Assembly (NCBI RefSeq): GCF_037176765.1
Contig: NC_090022.1
Coordinates: 229,459,117 to 229,523,116 of the forward strand
Length of the DNA stretch: 64,000 nt
DNA from: Anolis sagrei
Lineage: Eukaryota > Chordata > Lepidosauria > Squamata > Anolidae
Direction: 5' to 3'
The position numbers and the translations under genes were made by a program. The notes below the pieces were generated by a model, which was not told the origin of the DNA, did not search any database, and saw only the letters and a list, made by a program, of their open reading frames with translations. Positions 46,001 through 54,642 of this stretch are shown in pieces. The number at the start of each line of letters is the position of its first letter. Within the stretch, counting starts at the first letter, position 1.

Positions 46001-49000
46001 ATATACTCAAAAAATCTGTAATTATGAACATGGGTGGCTGAGATAATGGCATCTTTGTTTTCTGATGGTTCAGTTTACAAAAATTATTTTAAATATTGTG
46101 TAAAATTAGTGATGAGCCCTATGGGACCCCACAGCCAACAGGCCATAAGATTAGATAGGACTCCTCCAATACCACCTTCCGGAGACGTTCCGAAAGGAAA
46201 GATGAACCACTGCAGTACAGTACCCTCCCAGTTCCATCCCCACCAGGTGCTCCAGAAGAATACCATGGTTGTTGGTATACAAATGCCACTGAGAGCTTTA
46301 GGAAGACCAGCAGGGTCACACTCCCCCCAGTGGTGCAATGGGTTAAACCCTTGTGCCAGCAGGACTGCTGATCAAAAGGTCAGCGGTTTGAATCCGGGGA
46401 GCAGGGTGAGCTCCCGTCTGTCAGCTCCAGGTTCTCATGCAGGGACATGAGAGAAGCCTCCCACAGGATGGTAACACATCCAGGTGTCTCCTGGGCAACA
46501 TCCTTGCAGACAGCCTATTCTCTCACACCAGAAGCGACTTGTGGTTTCTCGAGTCACTCCTGACATACATAAAAACCTCCCCTCGACTAGTATCCTCCGA
46601 AGATCATCCACCAAGGCAACCAAAACCGTTTCCGTCCCATGTCCCAGCCTGAAAATCAGTGTCCTCCAAAAATCTTTGGAGCTGATTGGCCATTTGGAGC
46701 TGATTGGCCATTCCAAGATCTTACTGATAAAAGACAAATTTGGTACTGGCCTATAGCTAATCAAATTGAGGGGATTAAGGGATGGCATTTTTAGAAGCGT
46801 TCTCCCCGCAGCTTCCTTCATAGTAAATGCATGTAGCTCATTGTGACAGCTCATTTGAGGGTGATAAGTGAATACAGTGCAAGTGTATCCGATTTCTCTG
46901 TGTTGTGACTTCATTGAGTCCTCATCAGTCATTTTTCTGAAGCAACATTTGTGGAGTACATGCACCACTGCTTCTGCTGTAGATGATGTAAGAACCAAAT
47001 TTCTCATTTTGCTGGGTTCGCTTACTTTTGTCTCTCTGCTTTTTTGAAGACTATGATTGCTTTTGATATGGATGGGAAAGTGAGAAAGCCAAAGTTTGAA
47101 CTTGATAGTGAACAAGTTCGATATGAGCACAGGTTTGCACCATTCAACAGTGTCATAACACCACCACCGGTACACTATTTGCAGTTCAAGGTTGGTACTG
47201 GCCTATAGCTTCTTCATTGTGAAATTAATAACTTGTATGGTTATTTGTATATTTTTTGTTATTTTTAATTGAAACATTTTTCCAATTGGGCTAAACACTT
47301 TTTAATTTTAATTGTTCCCTTCCTTCTTGATTTATTTGGTTCAAAGCCCCATCTCCTCTGTAGCTAAAAGTCTGAATAAATAAAACTAAAATCTTTCTCT
47401 TTGGGGGAGGGGCAATTTCTTTTAATGAATTCTCATTTCCCCCCCTAATATTTAGGAAATGTCTGACCTAAACAAATATAGTCCTCCTCCTCAATCTTCT
47501 GATCTCTACATGGCTGCTAGCAAACACTTCCAGCAAGCTAAAATGATACTGGAAAATATCCCTAACCCAGACCAGGAGGTGAGACACACTCTCTATGCAT
47601 AGGAATAGAGGGGGAAAGGGGTGGCACTTCCATGAATTATGCTTTAAACAGTAAACGTCTTAATCGTTTTTGTTGTACAGTTAGAATTTTCCTGGTGTTC
47701 AGGGAGAGGGAGAGCACAGGGAGGGCCGACCCAATCTTGCCAGTGGGAAGGTTTATTATTAGTATGACAACAGCAAGCCAGAGGTTTGCAGGAATCCTGG
47801 TTTCTCATGTTCAAGCAGTTTTCTGGTGCACATTGTTTGACTATTCCTGGCTAAACAGACAGCTTTGTAATTTCTTTATTGGGCACTTTTCCCTTGTTTT
47901 CCAACCAAAAACAAATGCTGGTTTCTTTCTGTGAGATAAACCAAAAAAGGAGAGCACCCTATATTTTCACTTTACAATAAACAGCTTTCTGCAGAAATGA
48001 TCAATACCATTCACAAGTGCTCTGCTTGTGCACGTTAAATCAGGAATCCTGGCTTGGAGTATTCATGTTTGCTGATAATTATTTCTCTCTGATTCAGTGT
48101 TAGAGAACAGCCAGCTCTGCAATAATAATACATCTACTGCACACAGAACTTTGAATTTTGATAAAGGGACTCTGAAGGTCTTGCCATCATCCAGTGTGAA
48201 AAACAAACACTCTCAAATATATGTGCAGTAGGATCTCCACTTTCATGGGACTTAGGAGTGCAGGTTTTGTGAAAGTGGAATAAAAATATTTTTCTTAACC
48301 TGGAGAACACCTCTCTAGGAATCTGTAAGTTCTCCAGCATGACTCTATGTCCAATGCCTAGAGAAATGTTCTCCTGGTGAATTTCTTGGTCCTCCAGTGT
48401 GATGTTGTGGTCATAGACCTCGATATTTCTGAAGATAACATATTAATCTGTGAATAATCAAATCTGCAAAAGTTGAACCTTCAAATCTGGATGGATGGCT
48501 TGAAATGCTGCTGTTCAACATGCTTGCTTCACTTTAGCATACATTTTTGTACAGTGGTTAGCATTTACTTTTTGAACAAAAACACTGAATAAATTTGGCC
48601 TTTTGTCTTGGAACCAGATTAATGGTATTTATATAAAGAATACATTGTTGGTTTATAAGCAGCTTAGCAAAGAATGTGGAAATAACAGTTTAGTTTTCTC
48701 TAAATGACTCGATACAGTAATGGTTGCAGGCATCATGTTGAACTAAGTATTCGTTGTTGCTGGCCACATTTAAGATTTATTTTCTGTCAGAACTATTAAA
48801 CTTTGATCTTTTTGTGTTTAGGTCAACCGTATTCTTAAAGTTGCTAAACCCAATATTGTGGTTATGAAGCTGCTGGCAGGTGGTCACAAAAAGGATTCTA
48901 AAGTAAGCAAATCACAACTAGATTGTTTTTGAAAATGTAATAGAATCAAACTACAGGAGATCACAGACAAATGTGCCAGGACTAATTTATGTATATTAAT

Positions 49001-50843
49001 AGCATGTTCATACTTTTATGGTTCACTTTCAGTGTGAATTAGTGCTGTGTGCCTTCATGTCACTGCAGACCTATGGTGACGTTTTAAAAACCCCTATTAC
49101 AAGAATTTCTTGTCAAGATTTATTCAGAGGGGGGTTGCCTTTGCCTTCCTCTGGGACCAAGTTTGTGTGATTTGCCCAATTACCCATTAAATGAGTCGCC
49201 CTAGGGCTGAGAACGGCGGTCTACAAGTGCAGTAAATAAATAAATAAATGTCTTTGGCTGAGCCGAGATTCAAATCCTCGTCTCCAGAGTCATGGCCCAA
49301 TGCTCATACCACTGCACCACACTGAATCTCACATTCCTCTTAAATATACTAACCCTGAAGAACAAAGTGGCTCTTTAAGTTGATGCCAAACCATTGTGAG
49401 TGGGTTATAGTGCTGTAATTACAATAGCTATTGAATGTAGCTACGGTAACCACTGAATGTTAAATGTGTTTATTTTAAAGGATGCTCTGTTGAGTTTTGT
49501 ACTAAGTATTGTGGTTATGGCTTAATAGCTTACTACTAAATATGGAAAATCTTGACGTGATCTTCATAAAATCTTAGTATGTACAGTAGAGTCTTGCTTA
49601 TCCAACCTTCACTCATCCAATATTCTGTTTTATCCAATGAAGTCTGCCTCCCTCCCAGATCAACAACTGTTTCAATATATTGCAATGTTTTGGTGCTAAA
49701 TTCGTAACTATAGTAATTACTACATAACATTACCATGTATTGAACTGCTATTTCTGTCAGTTTGTTGGAAAACATGTTTTAGTGCTTAATTTATAACGTA
49801 ATTTGATGTTTAATGGGCTTTTCCTTAATCCCTCATTATCCAACATTTTTGCTTATCCAACATTTTGACAGCCCATTTATGTTGGGTAAGCGAGAGTCTA
49901 CTGTAGTAGAAAATATTAGATATTTGTAACTACTGTATTTTTTATATAAAAACTAGTATCTATGTCCGGCATTGACTGGGTGTTGGAGGAACCACTGGCC
50001 CTATTTTCATCCTTTCTCTTTCCTTCCTTCCCTCATACCTTTCCCTCTGTCCTTTCTCCTCCTTCCATCTCCTTTCCTTTCTTTCCCTTTTCTTTTTCTT
50101 TTCTTCCTACCTTCCCCTCACCTTTCTTCCTTCTCTAGCTCTGAGAGGACCTCACAATGCCTCCATGGCAGCATGGCTTTCTTTGTGGCTCTTTCCTCCC
50201 TCCCTTCCCCTCATACACGTCACCTTTCTTTCCCAGTGACATCACAAAGGGCCAGTTCACCTAGCAACAGCCTTTCGGATACACACAGACATACTTTGGC
50301 TTTTATAGAGAGGTGGAATTTGAAAATAAGAGTAGAACAGTAGAGGTGGTCAGGGCAGAGTATACATCTTGCATTAAATAAATTCATCTCCAATACAAAT
50401 AGCCTGCTTTGACTCTTAGTTGTATGTGTATGTGTATTAGGGGCATGTCACATTGGTCCTTGTGATTATAAGGGGAGAAAAGATTTCACCCTGACTTTTT
50501 TTGGTACGGAGATGATGTAATATATAACTATCATACAAAAATTCTTCCTTCACATCTAAATCTGGTTCAGTTTTCCCAGGGTTGGGAGTTGCTCAAATCT
50601 GTGATATTTGCTTCTAAAATGCATAGTACTTGAATAGGACTGTAGTCTTCTCTTCCTGTAATTGCAGTTGAGCTTCAGGATTTTTTTAAACTTTATGGTG
50701 TGTTAGTAAATTGTTAGGAATTAAAAACTGTTTAATAAACTCATTCAGTGTTCCCTAAATTATTGTCAATTATCTCTTTCTAGATTCCACCAGAATTTGA
50801 CTTCTCTCCTCACAGATACTTCCCTGTTGTGAAGCTTGTTTGA
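25014..50843 (+). CDS. NAA35: NAA35, auxiliary subunit of NatC N-terminal acetyltransferase
   Basis: NAA35 (Mak10 family) anchors the NatC complex (NAA30 catalytic, NAA38) to ribosomes for acetylation of N-termini such as Met-Leu and Met-Ile. The product matches vertebrate NAA35 almost throughout as I recall it: [20 protein letters not shown] at the start, [40 protein letters not shown], and the end [15 protein letters not shown]. Coding exons, all GT-AG: 25014-25137, 25708-25741, 26370-26484, 27193-27267, 28086-28253, 28640-28706, 29997-30040, 30902-30952, 32653-32736, 33785-33899, 35813-35991, 36929-36988, 37075-37181, 37739-37805, 41370-41468, 43346-43524, 44293-44429, 45790-45857, 47050-47190, 47456-47578, 48822-48902, 50784-50843. 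They sum to 2178 nt, that is 725 residues plus stop, equal to the human length, with every phase consistent. A basic KKSKKKKK segment closes exon 18. The ATG is the first in its exon, 10 nt after the acceptor. Introns hold most of the transposons listed here. The gene appears intact. Confidence 0.97.
25385..25670 (-). mobile_element. LINE C-terminal fragment in NAA35 intron 2
   Basis: It shares the landmarks 'tcccttttgccctccatt', 'agggcttcccagttctcag' and 'agtagctgctttgggaga' with the zinc-finger-tailed LINE at 8403-8840, in the same orientation. It is a short dead fragment. Confidence 0.7.
27472..27650 (-). mobile_element. L2-like LINE 3' end
   Basis: An (ATA)n tract followed by 'atcctgccctatcttccaag' and 'gggactcagggtggttcaca' is the reverse-oriented LINE terminus, within the intron after exon 27,193-27,267. 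Confidence 0.65.
28905..29420 (-). mobile_element. L2-like LINE, 3' part
   Basis: An (ATTT)n tract leads into a 3' untranslated region. From about 29,190 there is degraded C-terminal coding sequence ('gggaagggagttccaaaaac', 'gagaaggctctctccaatgt') equivalent to the L2 'LWNSLP' and 'RAFS' region. It is 5' truncated. Confidence 0.65.
30155..30400 (+). mobile_element. SINE, 'shared-head' squamate family
   Basis: 'ttcagaggaggtttcctcat', 'gtgacttgcttcgtgac', 'gatttgaactctggtctt' and 'caacactcaaaccaca' follow the order of the family at 21,245-21,450. It is intronic in NAA35. Confidence 0.65.
30505..30800. mobile_element. Non-autonomous hAT-like remnant
   Basis: It shares internal blocks ('gaacatatgccat', 'agaaaaccat', 'ccaggaacaggcc') with the element at 53,537-54,038 in the same order and orientation. 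No ends are preserved. Confidence 0.6.
31155..32388. mobile_element. Inverted-repeat DNA element interrupted by a hAT
   Basis: The left end 'atatatactcatgtataag' (about 31,160-31,180) mirrors the right end 'atgcatgagtttatatac' (about 32,365-32,382), suggesting one element. A second transposon at 31,205-31,910 lies inside it. The outer element is non-coding and lies in the NAA35 intron between exons ending 30,952 and starting 32,653. Confidence 0.6.
31205..31910. mobile_element. Non-autonomous hAT element, 706 bp
   Basis: It starts 'cagtgtttctcag' and ends 'ttgagaaacactg'. Flanking octamers are ccctaaat and gcctaaat (7 of 8), the 8-bp duplication expected of hAT. Internal modules are repeats of 'ggtgaactataaatccca' type, shared with 2690-3060. 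There is no transposase frame. Confidence 0.8.
33280..33470. mobile_element. Palindromic MITE
   Basis: Words 'aattgctatggctcaatggt', 'tgtagtttggtgaggcatca' and 'cattgagccagggcagttaa' match the family at 22,462-22,668. Just upstream, 33,140-33,235 is a different short palindromic remnant ('cgaatctaatgctcacc' and 'aattagggtgcacagtag'). Confidence 0.65.
33490..33610 (+). mobile_element. 3' part of tRNA-derived SINE
   Basis: 'agaagcctcccacaggatgg', 'ggcaacatccttgcaaagag' and 'cacaacagaagtgacttg' match the body and tail of the SINE at 3228-3460. The tRNA head is missing. Confidence 0.75.
33901..34040 (-). mobile_element. LINE 3' end abutting NAA35 exon 11
   Basis: An (ATT)n tract begins at intron base 2 directly after the donor of the exon ending 33,899, followed by 'ttaccgtgctttatcttttc' and an A-rich region typical of reverse-oriented LINE termini. 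The donor reads GAG/GTATTATT, so the element's microsatellite supplies the intronic donor bases. Confidence 0.6.
34350..34520. mobile_element. Palindromic MITE
   Basis: 'cactttaattatcatggc' and 'ggaatcctgggaactgcag' on the left are mirrored by 'cacattccatgattctg' and 'cagttaaagtggaatc' on the right. Confidence 0.65.
34690..35330 (-). mobile_element. Non-LTR retrotransposon C-terminal fragment
   Basis: The minus strand reads [19 protein letters not shown] and [19 protein letters not shown], followed after an inserted MITE by a cysteine-bearing segment ('ctgtggagcagaacaaacaa'). This order is typical of the C-terminus of a vertebrate non-LTR element whose clade I could not name. The MITE at 34,856-34,990 splits it cleanly. 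Confidence 0.6.
34856..34990. mobile_element. hAT-type MITE, 135 bp
   Basis: It begins 'ctgtggttctcaacctg' and ends 'caggttgagaaccactg', with palindromic arms in between. It is flanked by ttctaggt and tactaggt (7 of 8). It sits inside the LINE fragment at 34,690-35,330, which resumes directly after it, so it is the younger of the two. Confidence 0.85.
36290..36720. other. Unclassified repeat-like segment in NAA35 intron 12
   Basis: The composition differs from the surrounding intron: CpG words ('tttcggaaag', 'tacccgagacaggg', 'ttcgggtaac'), a poly-G run at about 36,342-36,351 and purine-rich blocks. It has no recognised protein frame and no clear termini. It is probably a transposon remnant of unknown family. 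Confidence 0.35.
37855..38045 (-). mobile_element. LINE 3' end
   Basis: (TTA)n followed by 'tttgtaccccgctaacatct' and 'aaggactcggtgcgacttac', then an A-rich 3' region, all in reverse orientation, starting 50 bases after the exon that ends at 37,805. Confidence 0.65.
38803..38950. mobile_element. Single copy of the NAA35 intron-1 MITE
   Basis: 'cttccacacagccctatatc' and 'ccagaatatcaagg' on the left are mirrored on the right by 'atattctgggatataggg'. It belongs to the same family as the tandem array at 24,282-24,840. Confidence 0.8.
39048..39165. repeat. TA/CA microsatellite
   Basis: Alternating 'at', 'ac' and 'acat' units over nearly 120 bp produce open frames of pure repeat on both strands, which are not genes. 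Confidence 0.95.
40280..40766 (-). mobile_element. LINE 3' end and adjoining Sauria-type SINE
   Basis: 40,280-40,430 is a reverse LINE terminus ('tattcagcccttctcacccc'). A poly-G run lies at about 40,471-40,480. From about 40,455 to 40,766 is a minus-strand SINE whose head lies at the right ('gaactgccaacctttcg', 'ctgctgtgctaggccc'); its body is diverged and partly deleted. It is intronic in NAA35. Confidence 0.65.
41825..41910 (-). mobile_element. LINE 3' end with (AAT)n(AAC)n tract
   Basis: A microsatellite of 'aat' then 'aac' units is followed by 'ctttatttttgtacccgcct' and 'ccatctccccaaaggaac', a truncated reverse-oriented LINE terminus. Confidence 0.65.
42340..42985 (-). mobile_element. 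Penelope-like retroelement fragment
   Basis: Reverse-strand sequence contains the terminal words 'gagagaatgcttctggaac' and 'cctgccatagatgtgggtga', followed by the region encoding the C-terminal endonuclease side of Penelope-like elements (HxxxQPGH and 'HLHRE...EIHKHVDNF'-like stretches, now degraded). It lies in NAA35 intron 16. From 42,986 to 43,340 the sequence is unclassified. Confidence 0.6.
43556..43674. mobile_element. hAT-type MITE, 119 bp
   Basis: Palindromic, beginning 'cggcatttctcaaactc' and ending 'cagtttgagaaactg', with flanking octamers ccctaatt and tcctaatt (7 of 8). It starts only 31 bases after the exon that ends at 43,524. Confidence 0.8.
44034..44167. mobile_element. hAT-type MITE, 134 bp
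   Basis: A nearly perfect hairpin: 'aactcccacaattcctaaca' is mirrored by 'gttaggaattgtgggagtt'. Flanking octamers are ctataaat and ctatagat (7 of 8). It lies 125 bases upstream of the exon that starts at 44,293. Confidence 0.85.
45965..46100. mobile_element. pogo/Tigger-like MITE, left part
   Basis: 'gcattcgttatccaaaaatc' and 'gataatggcatctttgtttt' match an amniote-wide pogo-like MITE; the right half is absent and L2 sequence follows directly. Confidence 0.55.
46105..46830 (-). mobile_element. L2-clade LINE interrupted by a SINE
   Basis: 46,105-46,327 matches L2 copy B around 7020-7230 ('gaataccatggttgttggta'). After the SINE, 46,571-46,830 continues with the L2 region encoding [19 protein letters not shown] and [19 protein letters not shown] in reverse order, as expected on the minus strand. 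The two parts are collinear with copy B. 'gagctgattggccattt' is tandemly duplicated near 46,679-46,710. Confidence 0.8.
46328..46570 (+). mobile_element. tRNA-derived SINE nested in L2
   Basis: Head 'agtggtgcaatgggttaaac', B box 'ggtttgaatc', body 'agaagcctcccacaggatgg', tail 'cagaagcgacttgtggtttc' and terminal 'gagtcactcctgacat'. It is full length, with C-rich L2 target sequence on both sides. Confidence 0.85.
48220..48490. mobile_element. Short DNA-transposon-like repeat
   Basis: 'gcagtaggatctccactttc', 'aacctggagaacacctctct' and 'ctgtgaataatcaaatctgc' recur in diverged form at 21,055-21,240. The family is not identified; there is no coding capacity. Confidence 0.4.
49045..49325 (+). mobile_element. 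SINE with LINE tail inserted
   Basis: It carries the SINE family words 'gtgtgccttcatgtcactg', 'ttcagaggggggttgccttt' and 'gagattcaaatcctcgtctc'. Between them, at about 49,193-49,249, is a complete LINE 3' terminus ('tcgccctagggctgagaacg', 'agtaaataaataaataaat'), so a 57-bp severely truncated LINE landed inside the SINE. Confidence 0.65.
49584..49903. mobile_element. pogo/Tigger-type MITE, complete (320 bp)
   Basis: Terminal inverted repeats 'cagtagagtcttgcttatcc' and 'ggtaagcgagagtctactg', each bordered by TA (49,582-49,583 and 49,904-49,905), the target duplication of Tc1/mariner-pogo elements. Internal words 'cattatccaacatttttgc' mirror the ends. There is no transposase. It lies in the last NAA35 intron. 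Confidence 0.9.
49990..50130. repeat. CT-rich low-complexity tract
   Basis: Pyrimidine-only stretches ('ctttctctttccttccttcc') dominate, giving a spurious 123-codon frame. It lies about 650-790 bases upstream of the last NAA35 acceptor. Confidence 0.85.
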
Positions 50844-51054
50844 AAGGCAAAGGATCATAAGAACAAAAGACTCGTAACTTCTGTAACAGAGCTGCCTTGT
50901 GTGCTCAAAAAGGACATGGTGCTCTCAGACAAAAGTGCTGTTGTATTGGAAGCAACCTTGTGCAGACTTTCTTTCACAACCTGAATGACAACTGAAGTTA
51001 TAAAAGTGGTTTATGTAACAAACTGCCATTGAAACTGGTTTTATCACTTTCATT

Positions 51055-51060
51055 ATTAAA
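51055..51060 (+). terminator. NAA35: NAA35 poly(A) signal ATTAAA
   Basis: ATTAAA lies 212 bases after the stop codon and is followed by a GT-rich stretch ('gtatgttttgatctggtg') suited to cleavage near 51,075-51,085. No earlier AATAAA was seen in the 3' region. Confidence 0.75.
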
Positions 51061-51539
51061 GCATTGTATGTTTTGATCTGGTGCATATTTACTTATAAAT
51101 CAGTTGTATGAAAGGTTTCAGAACATTTATATACACTTCATAACATGTTTGACAATTCTGAAACTACAGTGCAACAAGTACATATGTATTGGTGAGTGAA
51201 AATAGATTATAGCCCTAACCAAAACAAATACAAATGCTATTGTGGTGATGTTTCCCTGGGAACTCCCAAATATAAAAGTATAAACACATTATCTCTTAAG
51301 TACTGTGGCTTAAGACATTTTTATGGCATAGATAGAAAGACTTAAATTTTGTTTCCTCCTGGATTCCATTCATTAATATTGCAGATTCACAGGAAAGGTG
51401 CCATATTTTACTTTATCTATTTGGTTCCTGTAAGTCCTTGATTTGGGCTGGTAATAGGCATCTGAACCTAGTGGTACATACAGAAGATTTTGTATTAACA
51501 AATTCACAACTGGAAAAATTGGAACTGGAGTATGTCCAA

Positions 51540-53050
51540 CAGAATTAAGATTGGTAAGATGATGATTTTTCCCAAATTAAAGATTGGAATATGATAAAAG
51601 ACAAATGGGAATGGTTTGAAACAAAGGATTATAGAATGGAGTAGAAATAAAAGTCCAGAAACAAATTTTGATCAATTTTTAAAATAAAAATTAGAGAAGG
51701 AGAAATGCTTCATGGCTTGCATTTATAAGAAAATAGTCAAGATATGGAAAGAGGATATAAACCCCAATGTATCAGACATTGAACACTGGATTATCTCAAT
51801 TAAAACAAAATATTAGTACAAGAGAAACACAACAGAAAATACTGACAAAATATGTAAATTACCTAAAATTTCACAATAAAGATGATTTATTAAAAAAGTA
51901 AAGAAAATACTGACGAAATAGTATAGAACCCCACTTAAATTAGCACATATAATTCTATAATCGTCAAAACTATATAGGTACAAATGGGGTAAAATCAGCT
52001 CTTTTATGCATAAGTGATGTGGCTATGATAAGATACATTTTTTTAAACATAGATGGAAGAATTAATAGGCCTAAAAGTAGAGCTGAATACAATTTCTGAA
52101 CGATCTAGGACCTAAGGCAAAATAAGTGCTCATGCAGTGCTCACGCACTTGAGATATCTATGCTCAATTGGACCTAGCAATCATAGGTTGGTCTTCTGCC
52201 ACAAGGTTTTTAGCTTCCCACAAAAGGAATGTTCATTTAGAACACTATCTGACTATTCTACTTCCGCTTCCCTTAAGAAGAATATACTAGGCCTAGGTTT
52301 GAACAACTCGGTATTATGATGCAAACTGGGCGTTACTGTAACATCTCAAGAAGTGAAAAGTTATGGGTATGAGAACAAACTCTGGATGATATCGAACATT
52401 TCTTGATTGATTGCCCAGCATATACTGAACTGTGATACAGATATTTATATCCAATATTATCCAACTGCAGGTCCCCCAACAGAAATGAGCTTCTGACATT
52501 CCTCTTACAAGGACAGGAAAGATCCACCATAATCAGAATAAGCCTTTTTATTCTAAAAGCTAACAAGAAAAGAGCACATTTCCTAAAAGATGACCCAGGA
52601 AAACAAGACTCTGATTGTAAATAGGTCAGCTGCTGTCTTCTCCTTTTTGCCTTGTCTTTTACTTATGGTATATTTTGAAATGGTCATATGACTGGTCAAA
52701 TAAATAAATTATTATTAAGTAGAGCTGAATAAGAGGCATTATTTTATTCATAAAATAGATGGCCAGGGCAACACTAATAAATGGGCTGACACCATAAAAC
52801 ATATGATAGAAATGGCTCAAGCAACCATAGTTTTGGGCTGGAAAGAGCAGGAAAATGGGAATATTAAAAATGATTTAAATATTTAGCAGACTGTATGCTC
52901 CAGGATTATATTTTTGAAAGGAGGATGAAATATATAATAGGCTGTTGTAAGAAGAACCAGGACTTTAAATTGGAAATTCTGGTAGCTATAATAAAAGGAA
53001 AAAGAAAATATAAAGAACTGAATCATACCCTTGTCACAATTGATCAAGTC
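51540..53050 (+). mobile_element. L1-type LINE, ORF2 C-terminal region, split
   Basis: 51,540-52,074 has the L1 words 'taaagattggaatatgataa', 'atagaatggagtagaaat' and 'atagaaccccacttaaatta' (TPLKLAHI). After an insertion at 52,090-52,716 the L1 sequence resumes with 'aatagatggccagggcaaca' to about 53,050. It is old and full of stops. Confidence 0.65.
52090..52716 (+). mobile_element. 5'-truncated LINE inserted in L1, 15-bp target duplication
   Basis: Flanked by exact copies of AAGTAGAGCTGAATA at 52,075-52,089 and 52,717-52,731. It ends in an AT-repeat tail ('taaataaattattatt'), so it is oriented plus. A late segment reads IEHFLIDCPAYTEL and RNELLTFLLQGQERSTIIRI, the cysteine-bearing C-terminus of a non-LTR element of unassigned clade. 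Confidence 0.85.
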
Positions 53051-53416
53051 AAATAATACTCAAAGATACAACTGTTCCAAGCGAGTAGGGGGAGAAGGGG
53101 GAAAGGGGAGGGAGAGGAAAAAATTGCTGGACACAAGTGGTTGATAAGTGTGGAATTGGGATTGGTAAGGTTAAGGAAATAAGATGTTATATTGAGTGAA
53201 AATGTAAGTGGAATTTCATTGTTGAGATTTGTCTTTACTTGTGTTTACAATGATATGAACATTACATTTAGATTTGTTCCTGTGTATTCTGCTAAATGTT
53301 CTATGAATTGTGTTAACATTTGCTTTGAGACACAATTAATTTGGGTTTTTCTTTTACTTACCTGAAACATAAGAACAAATTAAACATTCAATATTAGCAG
53401 AACATCTTTAAACTAC

Positions 53417-53422
53417 TTTATT
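53417..53422 (-). terminator. GOLM1: Candidate distal GOLM1 poly(A) signal
   Basis: AATAAA on the minus strand, 2.1 kb after the GOLM1 stop. If used, the 3' untranslated region would include the hAT at 53,537 and the SINE at 54,643. Confidence 0.4.
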
Positions 53423-53536
53423 AAGGTAAATATGTTACCTATTCAAAAAACAAACAGGAAGTTTGAGAGTACTTTAAAGAATATGGCTTGACTGCTTGGA
53501 TTTCTAGTATGAGTAACTTAGACCTAAAATATAGAG

Positions 53537-54038
53537 CAGTAGTTCCCAACCCTTTTTTTGACCAGGAACCACTTTGACCAGGGATCACTCTCCAACATTA
53601 GTACTAAAAGGGTTACAAATCGGTTTTTGGTCAACTTTAGATTCAGTTTGGTTATTTGGGGGTGCTGATTCAGAAAATTGCATTGGATAGACCACATCAG
53701 CTCTAGTTTCTGATACAGAACATATGCCATCTAGTATTTGCCATCTGCTCACCCATAGAAAACCATATTTAATCATCTAAAGCTGATGTGCTTTATCCAA
53801 TGCAATTTTCTGAATCAGCACCCCCAAATAACCCCAGGAACAGGCCGAAAAATGGAGGTACCAAGCAGTAGCAGTCAGGAGGCTTGTTGTCACACCTTTC
53901 ATGGATAGTCAACTTCAAAGAGGGTTTCGCAAGACCAGTCACTCTCATTACAATGGTGTAGTAACAGTGAGGCCGTGGACCATAATTTAGTTCTTGCGGA
54001 CCACTGGTGGTCCATGGACCACAGATTGGGAACCACTG
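53537..54038. mobile_element. Non-autonomous hAT element, 502 bp, exact 8-bp TSD
   Basis: Ends are 'cagtagttcccaacc' and 'gattgggaaccactg'. The octamer ATATAGAG stands on both sides (53,529-53,536 and 54,039-54,046) without mismatch. Inside, 'aattttctgaatcagcaccc' at 53,802-53,821 is the reverse complement of 'gggtgctgattcagaaaatt' at 53,660-53,679, an inverted repeat within the element. There is no transposase. Confidence 0.92.
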
Positions 54039-54642
54039 ATATAGAGACACATAGTATGATGTTTTAAGCTATGTGTAATATTTTATTGGAAATAAGATGC
54101 TACAAACCAGATTAGCAAACCCATTAATTAACCTTTGATCCTATAATAAATAGGTTTTCCTTTTATGAACACTAGATTCAGTTTTATTAAAATAATTAAA
54201 ATCAAGCCAATATGAGCTACAGAATGGAAAAGGTATTTTACCTCTTAAATTTGAAAAAAAAACCTAAAGTAATTACTTGAAACATCCCTCCTATGGAACA
54301 AACTTGTTATATCTATTACATCTCACTCATTCTATGACATTTTAATGGTTCCAGTTTAGCATCATGATCTTTCCACAATTCAATAGAATATTACAGCTAT
54401 TCATTCAGCACTTAAATAAGATACCTGATAAGAAGCAGGAAATACAATAGGACCTTATAGGTTCTTTTTCCATGTATATCTAAGTGGTGGCAAGATCATA
54501 GTCACAGGATCAGCAATTACTGTACATGAAAATTCTATATTGTTATTAACCTACTTGACAGAAATCCAGGAGGCCATGACTTGGAGTTACCATTCTTATT
54601 CGGTACTGCTCTTTAAGACAGATATCATTTTATCTGAATAGG

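Noticed and set aside
49972-50343. 123-codon plus-strand frame before the last NAA35 exon
   Set aside because: Produced by a pyrimidine-rich low-complexity tract; not conserved NAA35 sequence and the real exon splices elsewhere.
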